A stretch of DNA of 39,886 nt from Muribaculaceae bacterium (GCA_017620715.1 JAGAUN010000074.1:1-39886), one strand, 5' to 3'. Counted from the first letter of the stretch, positions 7,723 to 15,329 are shown. Notes: generated from the sequence alone by a model not told the origin. Translations and numbers: made by a program.

Positions 7723-8196
7723 ATGAGAATTAAAAAGTTACTTCTACTTGCGGTAATGGTTCTTACAATGGCTTTTGCCGCCGGCGCCGCCGATCTGTCA
7801 TCAAAAGCGCTTACATTCCGTTCACAAATCAAGTCTTATCTTTCAAATCAGGGTTACACACCGTCAATCGACGATGACGGGGATGTGAAATTCAAATACG
7901 GCGGTTATACCTACTATATTCACGTAATGGAATTTAACGGCAATCTGATAACCCGCTATATGGTTGGCGTGAATGTGCCCGACGACATGTCGCGTGCCCG
8001 CGCCAATGCGCTCTGCCTTAAAGTATCACAGAACAAGATATGCGCGCGAAGCTATCTTACCACATCAGGCAAGACGATATTTGTTGAGTTGGATGCTTTC
8101 TGCTCGGGTATTGCCATGTTTAAAGATATGTTTAGTGTAAACATGCAGTTGCTCGACGGCGTATCCGATGGTCTGATTGAATACATGCAAGAATAA
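7723..8196 (+). CDS. Secreted YbjN-like protein, first of a tandem pair
   Basis: A 157-residue protein with an N-terminal signal peptide (cleavage near AAGAAD). The mature part has the pattern of YbjN/type III chaperone-like domains: an N-terminal helix (SSKALTFRSQIKSYLSNQG), an acidic turn (IDDDGDVKFKYGGYTYYIHV), further strands, then a C-terminal helix. It is paralogous to the following gene, with nearly the same blocks in the same order, so the two arose by tandem duplication. Cytoplasmic YbjN relatives have poorly defined regulatory or chaperone roles; export to the periplasm or beyond makes the function here unclear. It has its own promoter upstream and its AT content is higher than that of the T9SS operon. 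Confidence 0.7.
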   Translation: MRIKKLLLLAVMVLTMAFAAGAADLSSKALTFRSQIKSYLSNQGYTPSIDDDGDVKFKYGGYTYYIHVMEFNGNLITRYMVGVNVPDDMSRARANALCLKVSQNKICARSYLTTSGKTIFVELDAFCSGIAMFKDMFSVNMQLLDGVSDGLIEYMQE

Positions 8197-8220
8197 TAAA
8201 CCGTAAATATACAGATACTT

Positions 8221-8688
8221 ATGAAAAAGTTATCAATACTCTTCATATTTGCCCTTATAGCAAGTTTTGCCGCCAATGCCGAGCTTTCGCAGAAAGCGCT
8301 CAACATGCGGTCGCAAATCAAATCATATATCAACTCGCTTGGTTACTCACCTTATATCGACGAAGACGGCGATATCTCGTTTACCTACGACGGTTCGAGC
8401 TACTATATGCATCTGCAGGATTACAAAGATGCTGTGGCGGTATCGATTGTGAAGGGGTTCAGCAACGATACTGACTTGTCGCACTCAACCATCGACAAAC
8501 TCTGTTGGAGCATCCAGCAGGACTATATCCTCGTAAAGGTATATCCTACCACCAGCTATAAAACAATAAGGGTAGAGGTAGAGGCGCTTTATAAGACCGC
8601 CGCGCAGGTGAAACAGTTTTTCGATGATAATCTTACGGTAGTAAGTATAGTAGCCGATGCTCTTGTAGAGCGTTACAGCGGTATGTGA
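8221..8688 (+). CDS. Secreted YbjN-like protein, second of a tandem pair
   Basis: A 155-residue protein with a signal peptide (MKKLSILFIFALIASFAANA). It shares with its neighbour the blocks LSQKALNMRSQIKSYINSLG, YIDEDGDISFTYDGSSYYMH and a C-terminal helix ending in a DALVERY-like segment. The gene lies 24 bases downstream without an obvious promoter, so it is probably co-transcribed. The paralogues have clearly diverged in the middle and C-terminal parts, so they may form a heteromer or have distinct partners. No catalytic motif was seen. Confidence 0.7.
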   Translation: MKKLSILFIFALIASFAANAELSQKALNMRSQIKSYINSLGYSPYIDEDGDISFTYDGSSYYMHLQDYKDAVAVSIVKGFSNDTDLSHSTIDKLCWSIQQDYILVKVYPTTSYKTIRVEVEALYKTAAQVKQFFDDNLTVVSIVADALVERYSGM

Positions 8689-8714
8689 TGTGAAGACTTA
8701 AACGAAATTAACCG

Positions 8715-8736
8715 GGCGGCCGCGAAAGCGGCCGTC
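8715..8736. terminator. GNRA-loop hairpin between convergent genes
   Basis: A 9-base-pair GC-rich stem (8715-8723 with 8728-8736, one G-T wobble) closed by a GAAA tetraloop lies between the second YbjN-like gene and the convergent VanZ-GNAT gene. No strong T-run follows on either strand, so it is a stable hairpin that probably serves both directions. Confidence 0.5.
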
Positions 8737-8741
8737 TGCTG

Positions 8742-9665
8742 TTATACACCGTAGACTTTTGTGTGGATGGCGCGGGTGGCGGCGTCGAGGTCGAGTTGCG
8801 GGTCGGTTGACATGAGCATCAGCGGTACTTCGGGCAGCCCGGGAGAGTAGGGGGGCTGGATGTAGTTCCATTCCGGGAAGGGGGTGAGGCTGTTGCGCTC
8901 GTAGAATGCTATGCGGCGCCGGGCGTCGGGCCCTGCGTCGGGCAGCTCCACTTCGAGCACGATAGGTCGGGATACGGCTCCGATAACCCTCTGCAGCGCT
9001 TTGGCTCCTATACCGCCGGAGCGAGCCTGTGGCGCTATGGCGAAATGCTCTACATATACGCACTCGCCGAGCTCCCAGAGGGTGATGAATCCTACCGGGC
9101 GGTTGCGCGACGATATGATGCCGAGTTTTGCCGGCGAATGGGCGTCGCGCAGCAGTGTGGCCAACTGAATCCAATCGCGTCGCTCTTCGGGCGGGAAGCT
9201 ATTGAAATAGAGCGGTTTTACAAATTGCAGAGAGTCGATGGTGGCGGCAGGCAATATGCGTACGTCGCAAAGGTAGCGCGATACCGCTCTGCTGATTAAG
9301 GGCCAAAGGGCGGCGGGTATGCCGAAGGCGCCAATGGCATCGGCGAGCCAGTCGGCCCAGTCGCCGCTGCGCCCGATATCCATTTTCCATTGCAGCAGTT
9401 CTATGACGCCGCCCGCAAGTGTCGCCGCTATTGCCACGATTATGTAGTTGCGACGGTCAAGGCAGCCCGAATTTCGGCTCCAGTCCCACAAGGCTACGGC
9501 AGCCACGAGGCCAAACATCACGGCATGAGCCAGTTTGTCGGCAAAGCGGAAGCGGGGTGCCGGAGGCACTGACCCCGAGGGCAGCAGCGTGAGCAACAAC
9601 AGAAGCGTCACGGCAAGCGCCGTGAGAGCGAACACAGGTATACGGTTGGCATGGCGGATAATCAT
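8742..9665 (-). CDS. VanZ-like membrane domain fused to a GNAT acetyltransferase domain
   Basis: A 307-residue two-part protein. Residues about 10-125 are VanZ-like: a first membrane helix, the FADKLAHAVMFGLVA motif (41-55), a GGVIELLQ helix (85-92) and a DWLADAIGAFGI motif (105-116). Residues about 145-290 look like a GNAT fold, with the acetyl-CoA-binding loop APQARSGGIG at 211-220 preceded by a VEHFAI strand, and a late IAFYERNSL segment typical of the GNAT C-terminal helix. VanZ proteins are small membrane proteins, and GNAT enzymes acetylate amines. The reading frame is continuous with no sign of a frameshift, so the fusion looks real. Substrate unknown. The start has a promoter element only four bases upstream (see finding). 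Confidence 0.8.
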   Translation of the reverse strand: MIIRHANRIPVFALTALAVTLLLLLTLLPSGSVPPAPRFRFADKLAHAVMFGLVAAVALWDWSRNSGCLDRRNYIIVAIAATLAGGVIELLQWKMDIGRSGDWADWLADAIGAFGIPAALWPLISRAVSRYLCDVRILPAATIDSLQFVKPLYFNSFPPEERRDWIQLATLLRDAHSPAKLGIISSRNRPVGFITLWELGECVYVEHFAIAPQARSGGIGAKALQRVIGAVSRPIVLEVELPDAGPDARRRIAFYERNSLTPFPEWNYIQPPYSPGLPEVPLMLMSTDPQLDLDAATRAIHTKVYGV

Positions 9666-9669
9666 ACAT

Positions 9670-9677
9670 CAAAGATA
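9670..9677 (-). promoter_or_regulatory. -7 element for the VanZ-GNAT gene
   Basis: Read on the minus strand this is TATCTTTG (TAnnTTTG). Only four bases separate it from the ATG at 9665, so either the mRNA is leaderless or the true start lies farther in. No good -33 element is visible at the expected distance. Confidence 0.45.
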
Positions 9678-9726
9678 GGAATATTTTTCTAAGGTTAAAA
9701 ATATTCCAAATTGCAGGCAAAATAAC

Positions 9727-9734
9727 TAAATTTG
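9727..9734 (+). promoter_or_regulatory. -7 element for the NSS transporter gene
   Basis: TAAATTTG matches TAnnTTTG and lies 40 bases before the transporter ATG. A convincing -33 element is not seen. Confidence 0.5.
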
Positions 9735-9774
9735 TGCTCTATTGTAAATTTAAATAGGGTAGTTTTAAAACAAA

Positions 9775-11139
9775 ATGTCGAAAAAAGCGCAATTTACTTC
9801 GCGAATTGGCTTGATTGCCGCTACGGTCGGTTCGGCTGTGGGTCTGGGCAATGTGTGGCGTTTTCCGGCCGAAGTGCAGGGGGGCGGCGGTGCTGCCTTT
9901 CTGCTTATATATATAGGATGTGTGCTGCTGTTGGGTATACCTGTGATGCTAAGCGAGTTTACCTTGGGTCGCGCAGGCCGCAGCGATGCCGTGGGCGCGC
10001 TTAAGAATGTGGGCGCCTCGCGTCCGTGGTGGCTTGTGGGCGGCATAGCCATTCTGGCGAGCTACCTCATACTCTGTTTCTACATGGTAGTGGCCGGGTG
10101 GACTCTCGAATATCTTTTTGAATCTGTCACCGGCTCTCTATTCGAGCCGCTGTCGGCGGCCGATGCCGGCGGCAACAGCCATTTCACCGCCAAGATGGAG
10201 CAGTATATCGCCTCCGATACCGAGCCGCTGATGTTTACCATGATTATGATTGTGATAAACTTAGGCATACTGCTGGCAGGCGTGCAGAAGGGTATCGAGC
10301 GGGTGAGCAATGTGATGATGCCGGTGTTTTTCGTTGTGTTGGCCGTGTTTGTGGGCGTGGCGCTGACGTTGCCCGACGCGGCCGGCGGACTGCGCTATTT
10401 CTTGCAGCCCGATTTCTCCAAGGTTACGGGCCGCACTGTGATAAGCGCTCTCGGGCAGGCCTTTTTCTCGCTAAGTTTAGGCATGGGCATACTCATAACC
10501 TATTCCGCCTATTTCTCATCGAAAGTGCCGCTTGTGCGTACGGCGGTGACGGTGTCGCTGCTCGATCTGCTTGTGGCCGTAATGATGGGCCTGGTGATAT
10601 TTCCGGCCATCACCTCGTTCGGGCTCGACGGCGAGTCGATACGCGGGGCGTCGCTGGTGTTCGTCACTTTGCCCGAAGTGTTTTCGCACATGGGGCTCAC
10701 GCAGCTATGGTCGGTGCTCTTCTTCTTTCTGCTTGCCATAGCGGCGCTCACCTCCACAATCTCGATAGCCGAAGTGACGGTGTCGTTTATCATCGACCGC
10801 TTCCATACATCGCGTGTCAGGGCGTGTCTGTGGGTCACCCTTCCGTTGATACCCGCCGCCGCCATCTGCTCGCTCTCGATGGGGTCGTGGAGCCATATCA
10901 CACTTTTCGGCATGAACATCTTTGATTTCCTCGACAACTTTGCCACCAACATACTGCTGCCGCTCGGATCGATATTGCTATGCGTGTATATCGGGTGGTT
11001 TGCTCCGCGCAAACTTATGTACGACCAGTTGTCGAACCGCGGTGAGCTGCATTCACGTCTTATACCCGCCGTGATATGGACGGTGAGGTATGTGGCGCCG
11101 GCTTTGATATTGATAGTGCTCGTTTCGGCCTTTATTTGA
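9775..11139 (+). CDS. Sodium-dependent NSS/SNF-family transporter
   Basis: A 454-residue membrane protein with 11 or 12 predicted helices. The N terminus has the neurotransmitter:sodium symporter signature: FTSRIGLIAATVGSAVGLGN followed by VWRFP and a Gly-rich stretch, the unwound helix-1 region that binds sodium and substrate in LeuT. Helix 6 features (GQAFFSLSLGMGILITYSAY) are also family-like. Bacterial members import amino acids such as leucine, tryptophan or tyrosine with sodium; the substrate cannot be read here. It is followed seven bases later by a small membrane-protein gene, probably in the same transcript. Confidence 0.93.
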   Translation: MSKKAQFTSRIGLIAATVGSAVGLGNVWRFPAEVQGGGGAAFLLIYIGCVLLLGIPVMLSEFTLGRAGRSDAVGALKNVGASRPWWLVGGIAILASYLILCFYMVVAGWTLEYLFESVTGSLFEPLSAADAGGNSHFTAKMEQYIASDTEPLMFTMIMIVINLGILLAGVQKGIERVSNVMMPVFFVVLAVFVGVALTLPDAAGGLRYFLQPDFSKVTGRTVISALGQAFFSLSLGMGILITYSAYFSSKVPLVRTAVTVSLLDLLVAVMMGLVIFPAITSFGLDGESIRGASLVFVTLPEVFSHMGLTQLWSVLFFFLLAIAALTSTISIAEVTVSFIIDRFHTSRVRACLWVTLPLIPAAAICSLSMGSWSHITLFGMNIFDFLDNFATNILLPLGSILLCVYIGWFAPRKLMYDQLSNRGELHSRLIPAVIWTVRYVAPALILIVLVSAFI

Positions 11140-11146
11140 TGGAGTT

Positions 11147-11422
11147 ATGAAATTTACCTCGATGCAACGGCTCGGCTCGCTGCTGCTCATTGCGGTGATA
11201 GGCTTGCTGATAGCCATCATTGCCGCGCTGCGGGCTTGCTCGCCGGATACTCCCGCAGCGGCGCCGTCGGTTGCCGTCGGAGCTGATACCGCGGCCACGG
11301 CCGATTCGGCAACTATCGTAAAGCCGAAAAAGCCGAAATCGCGTCGAGGCAAAAAATCAGCGGCTAAGCCGGGGAGGCAGCCGGCGAAACGCGCCCAATC
11401 GCCCCTTGACTACAAATTGTAA
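11147..11422 (+). CDS. Small single-pass membrane protein with basic tail
   Basis: A 91-residue protein: a short N terminus, one long hydrophobic helix (about residues 10-29), an Ala/Pro/Asp/Thr-rich stretch (31-60) and a Lys/Arg-rich tail (62-91). The LRAC sequence after the helix is a poor lipobox because of the arginine, so a membrane anchor is likelier than a lipoprotein. No family was recognised. The gene starts seven bases after the NSS transporter stop, so an accessory or unrelated envelope role is possible. Confidence 0.6.
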   Translation: MKFTSMQRLGSLLLIAVIGLLIAIIAALRACSPDTPAAAPSVAVGADTAATADSATIVKPKKPKSRRGKKSAAKPGRQPAKRAQSPLDYKL

Positions 11423-11428
11423 CGAATA

Positions 11429-11461
11429 TTTGGCTTACGTCTCGACTTATACGTATATTTG
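11429..11461 (+). promoter_or_regulatory. Promoter for folP-cdaA
   Basis: TTTG at 11429-11432 and TATATTTG at 11454-11461, with 21 bases between, match the Bacteroidota -33/-7 pattern. The folP ATG is at 11495. Confidence 0.65.
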
Positions 11462-11494
11462 CACTAATGCTTCAATTGGCGTAAATTAGCGTAT

Positions 11495-12364
11495 ATGAAC
11501 GTACCCTGCAGCCATCTGTTTACCCCTTTCAGTCTGAATATCGGCGGTCGCCTAACAGAGTTTGATAAACCTGTGGTGATGGGAATTATCAATGCCACGC
11601 CCGACTCTTTCTATAGCGGCTCGCGCCACAACGAACGCGCCGACATACAACGGCTCGCCCTGCAGATGGCTGCCGACGGGGCCGATATGATAGATGTGGG
11701 CGGTTATTCGAGCCGCCCCGGCGCCGACGAGGTCTCGCCCGAAGAGGAGTCACGACGTGTGGTGGGAGCCGTAACAGCCATACGTGAGGTGCTTGCGGAT
11801 ATGCCGCTGTCGGTCGATACCTTCCGCAGCAGTGTGGCCCGTGCGGCAGTGCAGGCAGGCGCCGATATAGTCAACGACATATCGGCCGGCAATCTCGACC
11901 CCTACATGATACCTGCCGTAGCGGAGATGCGAGTGCCCTACATAGCCATGCACATGCGCGGCACTCCCGCCACAATGCAGCAACTCACCGACTATTCTCC
12001 GGCATCTGTCACACAGGCTGTGATTACCGAGTTGGCCGGCGTGGTGTCGCGATGCGCCGATGCCGGTATATGCGACATAATCATTGATCCCGGCTTCGGT
12101 TTCGCCAAGACCACCGAACAGAACTATGAGCTTATGCGCAATATGCCTCTGATAAAGGAGATGCTGCCGTTGCCGCTGCTCGTAGGCGTATCGCGCAAAT
12201 CAATGATAACCAAGCCCCTCGGCATTACTCCCGATGAGGCGTTGGTGCCCACCACCGCACTTCAGACACTGGCTCTGAGACTCGGCGCATCGATACTGCG
12301 CGTGCACGATGTGAAAGCAGCATCACAAACCATAGCCCTAACACAATTACTTTATCAGTCATGA
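11495..12364 (+). CDS. folP: Dihydropteroate synthase
   Basis: A 289-residue cytoplasmic TIM-barrel enzyme joining 6-hydroxymethyl-dihydropterin pyrophosphate to p-aminobenzoate in folate synthesis; it is the target of sulfonamides. Visible motifs: MGIINATPDSFYSGSR (29-44), the pterin-site DVGGYSSRPGA loop near 68-78, SVDTFRS, INDISAGN, MHMRGTPATMQ, IIDPGFGF with its lysine (FAKT), and a late VGVSRKSM. The length is normal. Its stop overlaps the cdaA start by four bases (ATGA), an order I recall as common in Bacteroidota. folB, another folate gene, lies at 27936 on the other strand. Confidence 0.96.
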   Translation: MNVPCSHLFTPFSLNIGGRLTEFDKPVVMGIINATPDSFYSGSRHNERADIQRLALQMAADGADMIDVGGYSSRPGADEVSPEEESRRVVGAVTAIREVLADMPLSVDTFRSSVARAAVQAGADIVNDISAGNLDPYMIPAVAEMRVPYIAMHMRGTPATMQQLTDYSPASVTQAVITELAGVVSRCADAGICDIIIDPGFGFAKTTEQNYELMRNMPLIKEMLPLPLLVGVSRKSMITKPLGITPDEALVPTTALQTLALRLGASILRVHDVKAASQTIALTQLLYQS

Positions 12365-13137
12365 CCATCTCGCTTCTCGATATATTCGATATTGCCCTTG
12401 CTGCTCTTCTGCTCTTCTACACCTACAGAATAATGAAGGAGTCGGGGGCGCTCAACCTCTTCTACGGCGTTTTGGCGTTTGTAGTGGTGTGGGTTGTGGC
12501 CTCGCAGATACTCGAGATGAAGCTCATAGGCACAATTCTTGATAAGTTTATCAGTCTGGGGCTGCTCATTATAGTGATATTGTTCCCCGACCAGATAAAG
12601 CGCTTTCTGGTGCAGCTCGGCGACCGCAAGCGGTGGCGCTTTCTGCGCAAGATATTCAGGATGCAACGGTCAGACGACAAGAAGGCCGAGGCGATGCACA
12701 AGGTGGTGCTCCCGGTGGTGTATTCGTGCATCAACATGGCCAAGACGCGTACCGGAGCGCTTATAGTGATAGAGCGCGCTGTGCCGCTGGAGAGCTACGA
12801 GATGTCGGGCGACATAATAGATGCCCGTATCAATACACGCCTCATTGAAAATATATTTTTCAAGAATTCCCCCCTGCACGACGGCGCTCTTATTATAGCG
12901 CACGACCGCATAAAGTCGGCCGGCTGTATACTCCCCGTGAGCCACGACACCAATGTGCCGCGCCATCTGGGATTGCGTCACCGCTCCGCCTTAGGCATAT
13001 CGCAGGCTACCGATGCTGTGGCAGTGGTGGTGTCGGAGGAGACGGGCAATATCTCCATAGCTTACGGCGGAACGCTCTCCACGCGACTCTCCTCTACGGA
13101 GCTGGAGCAGCGGTTGTCAGAGATTCTCAATGACTGA
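12361..13137 (+). CDS. cdaA: Diadenylate cyclase CdaA (c-di-AMP synthase)
   Basis: A 258-residue membrane enzyme making cyclic di-AMP from two ATP. Three N-terminal hydrophobic segments (about 5-22, 33-50 and 62-80) precede a DisA_N/DAC catalytic domain. Its diagnostic motifs are intact: HDGA at 183-186 and RHR at 206-208, followed by the ATDAVAVVVSEETG strand. In Firmicutes cdaA neighbours cdaR and glmM; here it is coupled to folP. c-di-AMP often controls potassium and osmotic homeostasis; the targets here are unknown. Its last seven codons overlap the convergent C_GCAxxG gene. Confidence 0.95.
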   Translation: MTISLLDIFDIALAALLLFYTYRIMKESGALNLFYGVLAFVVVWVVASQILEMKLIGTILDKFISLGLLIIVILFPDQIKRFLVQLGDRKRWRFLRKIFRMQRSDDKKAEAMHKVVLPVVYSCINMAKTRTGALIVIERAVPLESYEMSGDIIDARINTRLIENIFFKNSPLHDGALIIAHDRIKSAGCILPVSHDTNVPRHLGLRHRSALGISQATDAVAVVVSEETGNISIAYGGTLSTRLSSTELEQRLSEILND

Positions 13138-13527
13138 TTCGAGTATCTCGGCTGCGTGGCGCACGCACTCGTGGCAAGGTGTGAGCGGTGTGCCCGTGCC
13201 TACGCCTTTGAGTTCGGCGCAAGTGGCGGCTCCGCAGCGCTGCTCAAACTGTTGGAACATCCCTTTCATCACCGCGCGTGCCTTTACCCTGTCGGGAACA
13301 AGCATGCCGCACACCACGCCGGCTCCTACCAGAGCACCGCATGTGCCGCGCATAGTGCCCATGCCGGTGCCGAAAGCGGCAGTTGCGGCCGCCATGCTTT
13401 CGGGCGAAAGTCCTGTAATGTCGGCGTAAGTCACGGCTACAGCCTGGGCGCAGTTGGTGGCGCCGCTGAGTTTTTTCTCTGCGGCCAAGTGCGCGCGGCT
13501 TTCAAATGTATGTTTTGTGGTTTCCAT
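13117..13527 (-). CDS. C_GCAxxG_C_C family protein (redox-active cysteine protein)
   Basis: A 136-residue protein with the family pattern of conserved cysteines: GATNCAQAV near residue 24, GTCGALVGAGVVCG near 60-75, then CGAATCAELKG and a late PCHECV. The spacing suggests metal or FeS binding; the biochemical role of the family is poorly defined, and it often appears near redox enzymes. The ATG at 13527 is preferred over an upstream ATG at 13596, which would sit on the terminator hairpin and add 23 unrelated residues; a -7 element lies just upstream. Its 3' end overlaps cdaA by 21 bases tail to tail. Confidence 0.85.
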   Translation of the reverse strand: METTKHTFESRAHLAAEKKLSGATNCAQAVAVTYADITGLSPESMAAATAAFGTGMGTMRGTCGALVGAGVVCGMLVPDRVKARAVMKGMFQQFEQRCGAATCAELKGVGTGTPLTPCHECVRHAAEILESVIENL

Positions 13528-13553
13528 TGAATTCGGTGTGATATAATCAGGTG

Positions 13554-13561
13554 CAAAGGTA
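13554..13561 (-). promoter_or_regulatory. -7 element for the C_GCAxxG gene
   Basis: Reads TACCTTTG on the minus strand, 26 bases before the ATG at 13527. The expected -33 position falls in the adjacent terminator hairpin, where no match is seen. Confidence 0.5.
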
Positions 13562-13564
13562 ATG

Positions 13565-13611
13565 AAAAAAAACAATCGGCCGCATGTCCACGACATGCGG
13601 CCGATTGTTTT
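13565..13611 (-). terminator. Strong intrinsic terminator after the small lipoprotein gene
   Basis: Perfect 20-base arms (13569-13588 and 13592-13611) with a 3-base loop. On the minus strand the stem ends in an eight-T run (13565-13572), directly downstream of the 13630-13986 lipoprotein gene. It insulates that gene from the C_GCAxxG gene that follows. Confidence 0.85.
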
Positions 13612-13629
13612 GGTTGGGAGGAGGGGATG

Positions 13630-13986
13630 TTACTTCTGATCCAGTTTCTCCTTAATATGCTCGAGGCGCTTCTTCTGGGCGTCGGTAAATGAGCCGCTTT
13701 GTTCGGCTGCAGCTCCTGCCAGACCAATATAGAGTATGGCCTCCTGCTGTTCCTGGGGGAGGTTGAGTAAGAAGTCTTGCGCTTCTTTATCGTCCATGCC
13801 CTGTGTCATGTCGGCAATTACTTCAAGTTGGTCGATGATGAAGTCGCAATCGCTTTCGGTGTATTCATTAGTGTTTTCTACCAATGCTTTAATGCGCTCG
13901 GTGTCAAGTTGTTTTTTGCCTGAGCATGCAGTCATTGCCAGAATGGCGATGGCCATAATGGCCAGTGTACGGAAGGCTTTAATCAT
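13630..13986 (-). CDS. Small lipoprotein of unknown function
   Basis: A 118-residue lipoprotein. The signal (MIKAFRTLAIMAIAILAMTAC) ends in a lipobox with cysteine at residue 21, followed by SGKKQLD. The mature protein is mostly helical and acidic, with EYTESDCDFIIDQLEVIADM, a segment rich in Q and E, and a Lys-rich C-terminal helix. No family was recognised. An upstream ATG at 14022 would add 12 residues before the signal and overlap the promoter, so 13986 is preferred. It is divergent from the WG-repeat lipoprotein gene and ends in a strong terminator. Confidence 0.75.
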   Translation of the reverse strand: MIKAFRTLAIMAIAILAMTACSGKKQLDTERIKALVENTNEYTESDCDFIIDQLEVIADMTQGMDDKEAQDFLLNLPQEQQEAILYIGLAGAAAEQSGSFTDAQKKRLEHIKEKLDQK

Positions 13987-14005
13987 AATGTAAATAGTGT
14001 TGAGG

Positions 14006-14036
14006 TTGTTTAATAAGTGCAAATTTAATATTTTTG
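14006..14036 (+). promoter_or_regulatory. Promoter for the WG-repeat lipoprotein gene
   Basis: TTG (14006-14008) and TATTTTTG (14029-14036) with 20 bases between match the -33/-7 pattern. The -7 element lies one base from a -7 element pointing the other way. Confidence 0.6.
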
Positions 14037-14048
14037 CGGTATAATCAA
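14020..14048 (-). promoter_or_regulatory. Promoter for the 13630-13986 lipoprotein gene
   Basis: On the minus strand TAAATTTG lies at 14020-14027 and a TTG at 14046-14048 (spacing 18). It interlocks with the plus-strand promoter, so one polymerase would exclude the other. Confidence 0.55.
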
Positions 14049-14072
14049 CAATAAATCAATCAATTTTAAATT

Positions 14073-15272
14073 ATGCTTATGAAATTCTGTCTCCGTGTGC
14101 CTGCTATGCTGCTTCTTGCCGCGGCTGTATTGGCTGGCTGCAGCGGTTCGAAAGACCGATACAAGGGTGATCCGCTTGACGAAATAACCGAATATACTGT
14201 AGTGAAGATACCCGGTGAGGGTGATAATGTTCAGTGGGGATTTATGTCGCGCAACGGCGATGTGATTCCCGCCAATCTTACCGACCAGCCTTTTCACGTG
14301 ACCGGAGGTGTTTTCGCCATGCCTTATTGGAAGCCAATATCCGAGAGGATTTCTGACGGCAGTACGAGTGAAGTTGTGGTAAGACGTACTGCTCTGTATG
14401 AGTTCGACGGAGTGATGCCTACATTGATACCCGGGTGCGATTCGCTTGCCGATGTCGGTATTTTTAATTGCGGTGTAATACCCGTGGTACACCCGGGTCA
14501 GCGTATCACGCTGCTGCGCAAAGACGGAAGCCGTGTATGTGAGCTTGGCCCCGTTGACGGCATGGAAATAAGCGAATGCAGCGAGATGTTTAACGAGGGG
14601 CTGCTTGCAGTTTGTCGTTCCGACCGTAAATGGGGCTACGTTGATACGCTGGGCAATGTAGTCATACCCTTTGAGTACACAGATGCCGGTATCTTTTCGA
14701 ACGGTGTGGCAGTAGTGGCCACCCCCGACGGGCAGCAGGCCATTTCACACGAAGGCACAAAACTGTTTGACATTGACAATTCGAGTTCGCTGCTCGGCTT
14801 CTTTGCGTATGGACGTAAATTTATGGTTGACAACTTAGGATGCTTGGGTTACTTAGACCTTGAGGGAAAGTTTAACTCTTTGGATCCGACTATTTCGGAA
14901 ATTTACGATTACAATGCCGATTGCTTTGTGTATGGAAACGATACGGGTAAAGGCGTGATGAAATACTCGGGCGAAGAGTTAGTGCCCGCGGGTGAGTACA
15001 AGCGTATTATCCTGCTCGCAAACGGCTCGATTGTAGGTGCAAAAACCGGTATGGAGGGTGGAGAGCTGCATCTGCTTGACAGCGATGGCGATGAGATACT
15101 TGTGGCGCCTATCGATGATGTATTGGATTATAAAGCGGGTTTTCCGCTTATAGTAGGCAACCGCATATATGATTACGACTTCAACCCGATTCCGCAAATC
15201 GACATAGATACCAATGGCGGTATCTACTTGTGGAGCGCCGGTGGCACCATCGATTCGGAGTATTCGCGGTAA
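14073..15272 (+). CDS. WG-repeat lipoprotein
   Basis: A 399-residue lipoprotein; the signal ends in LAGC with the cysteine at residue 23 (21 if the second ATG at 14079 is used). The mature part holds degenerate WG/KWG-type repeats, recognisable at [17 protein letters not shown] near residue 50 and at [17 protein letters not shown] near 186, followed by looser repeats with YLDLEGK near 266. WG repeats form beta-structured surfaces of unclear function and are common in Bacteroidota surface lipoproteins. It has a divergent lipoprotein neighbour under an overlapping promoter. Codon use is more AT-rich than in adjacent uvrA. Confidence 0.8.
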   Translation: MLMKFCLRVPAMLLLAAAVLAGCSGSKDRYKGDPLDEITEYTVVKIPGEGDNVQWGFMSRNGDVIPANLTDQPFHVTGGVFAMPYWKPISERISDGSTSEVVVRRTALYEFDGVMPTLIPGCDSLADVGIFNCGVIPVVHPGQRITLLRKDGSRVCELGPVDGMEISECSEMFNEGLLAVCRSDRKWGYVDTLGNVVIPFEYTDAGIFSNGVAVVATPDGQQAISHEGTKLFDIDNSSSLLGFFAYGRKFMVDNLGCLGYLDLEGKFNSLDPTISEIYDYNADCFVYGNDTGKGVMKYSGEELVPAGEYKRIILLANGSIVGAKTGMEGGELHLLDSDGDEILVAPIDDVLDYKAGFPLIVGNRIYDYDFNPIPQIDIDTNGGIYLWSAGGTIDSEYSR

Positions 15273-15276
15273 GCCG

Positions 15277-15300
15277 AACAATAGCCCGAGGGCTGTTGTT
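15277..15300 (+). terminator. Hairpin after the WG-repeat gene, overlapping the uvrA promoter
   Basis: Ten-base arms (15277-15286 and 15291-15300, one G-T wobble) around a CGAG loop begin five bases after the stop codon. No T-run follows beyond the GTTGTT arm itself. The right arm also contains the likely uvrA -33 TTG. Confidence 0.45.
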
Positions 15301-15323
15301 GTGTGAAAAAATGTGTAACTTTG
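15296..15323 (+). promoter_or_regulatory. uvrA promoter
   Basis: TTG (15296-15298) and TAACTTTG (15316-15323) with 17 bases between fit the Bacteroidota pattern. The -7 element ends six bases before the chosen uvrA ATG. Confidence 0.6.
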
Positions 15324-15329
15324 CGGTAT

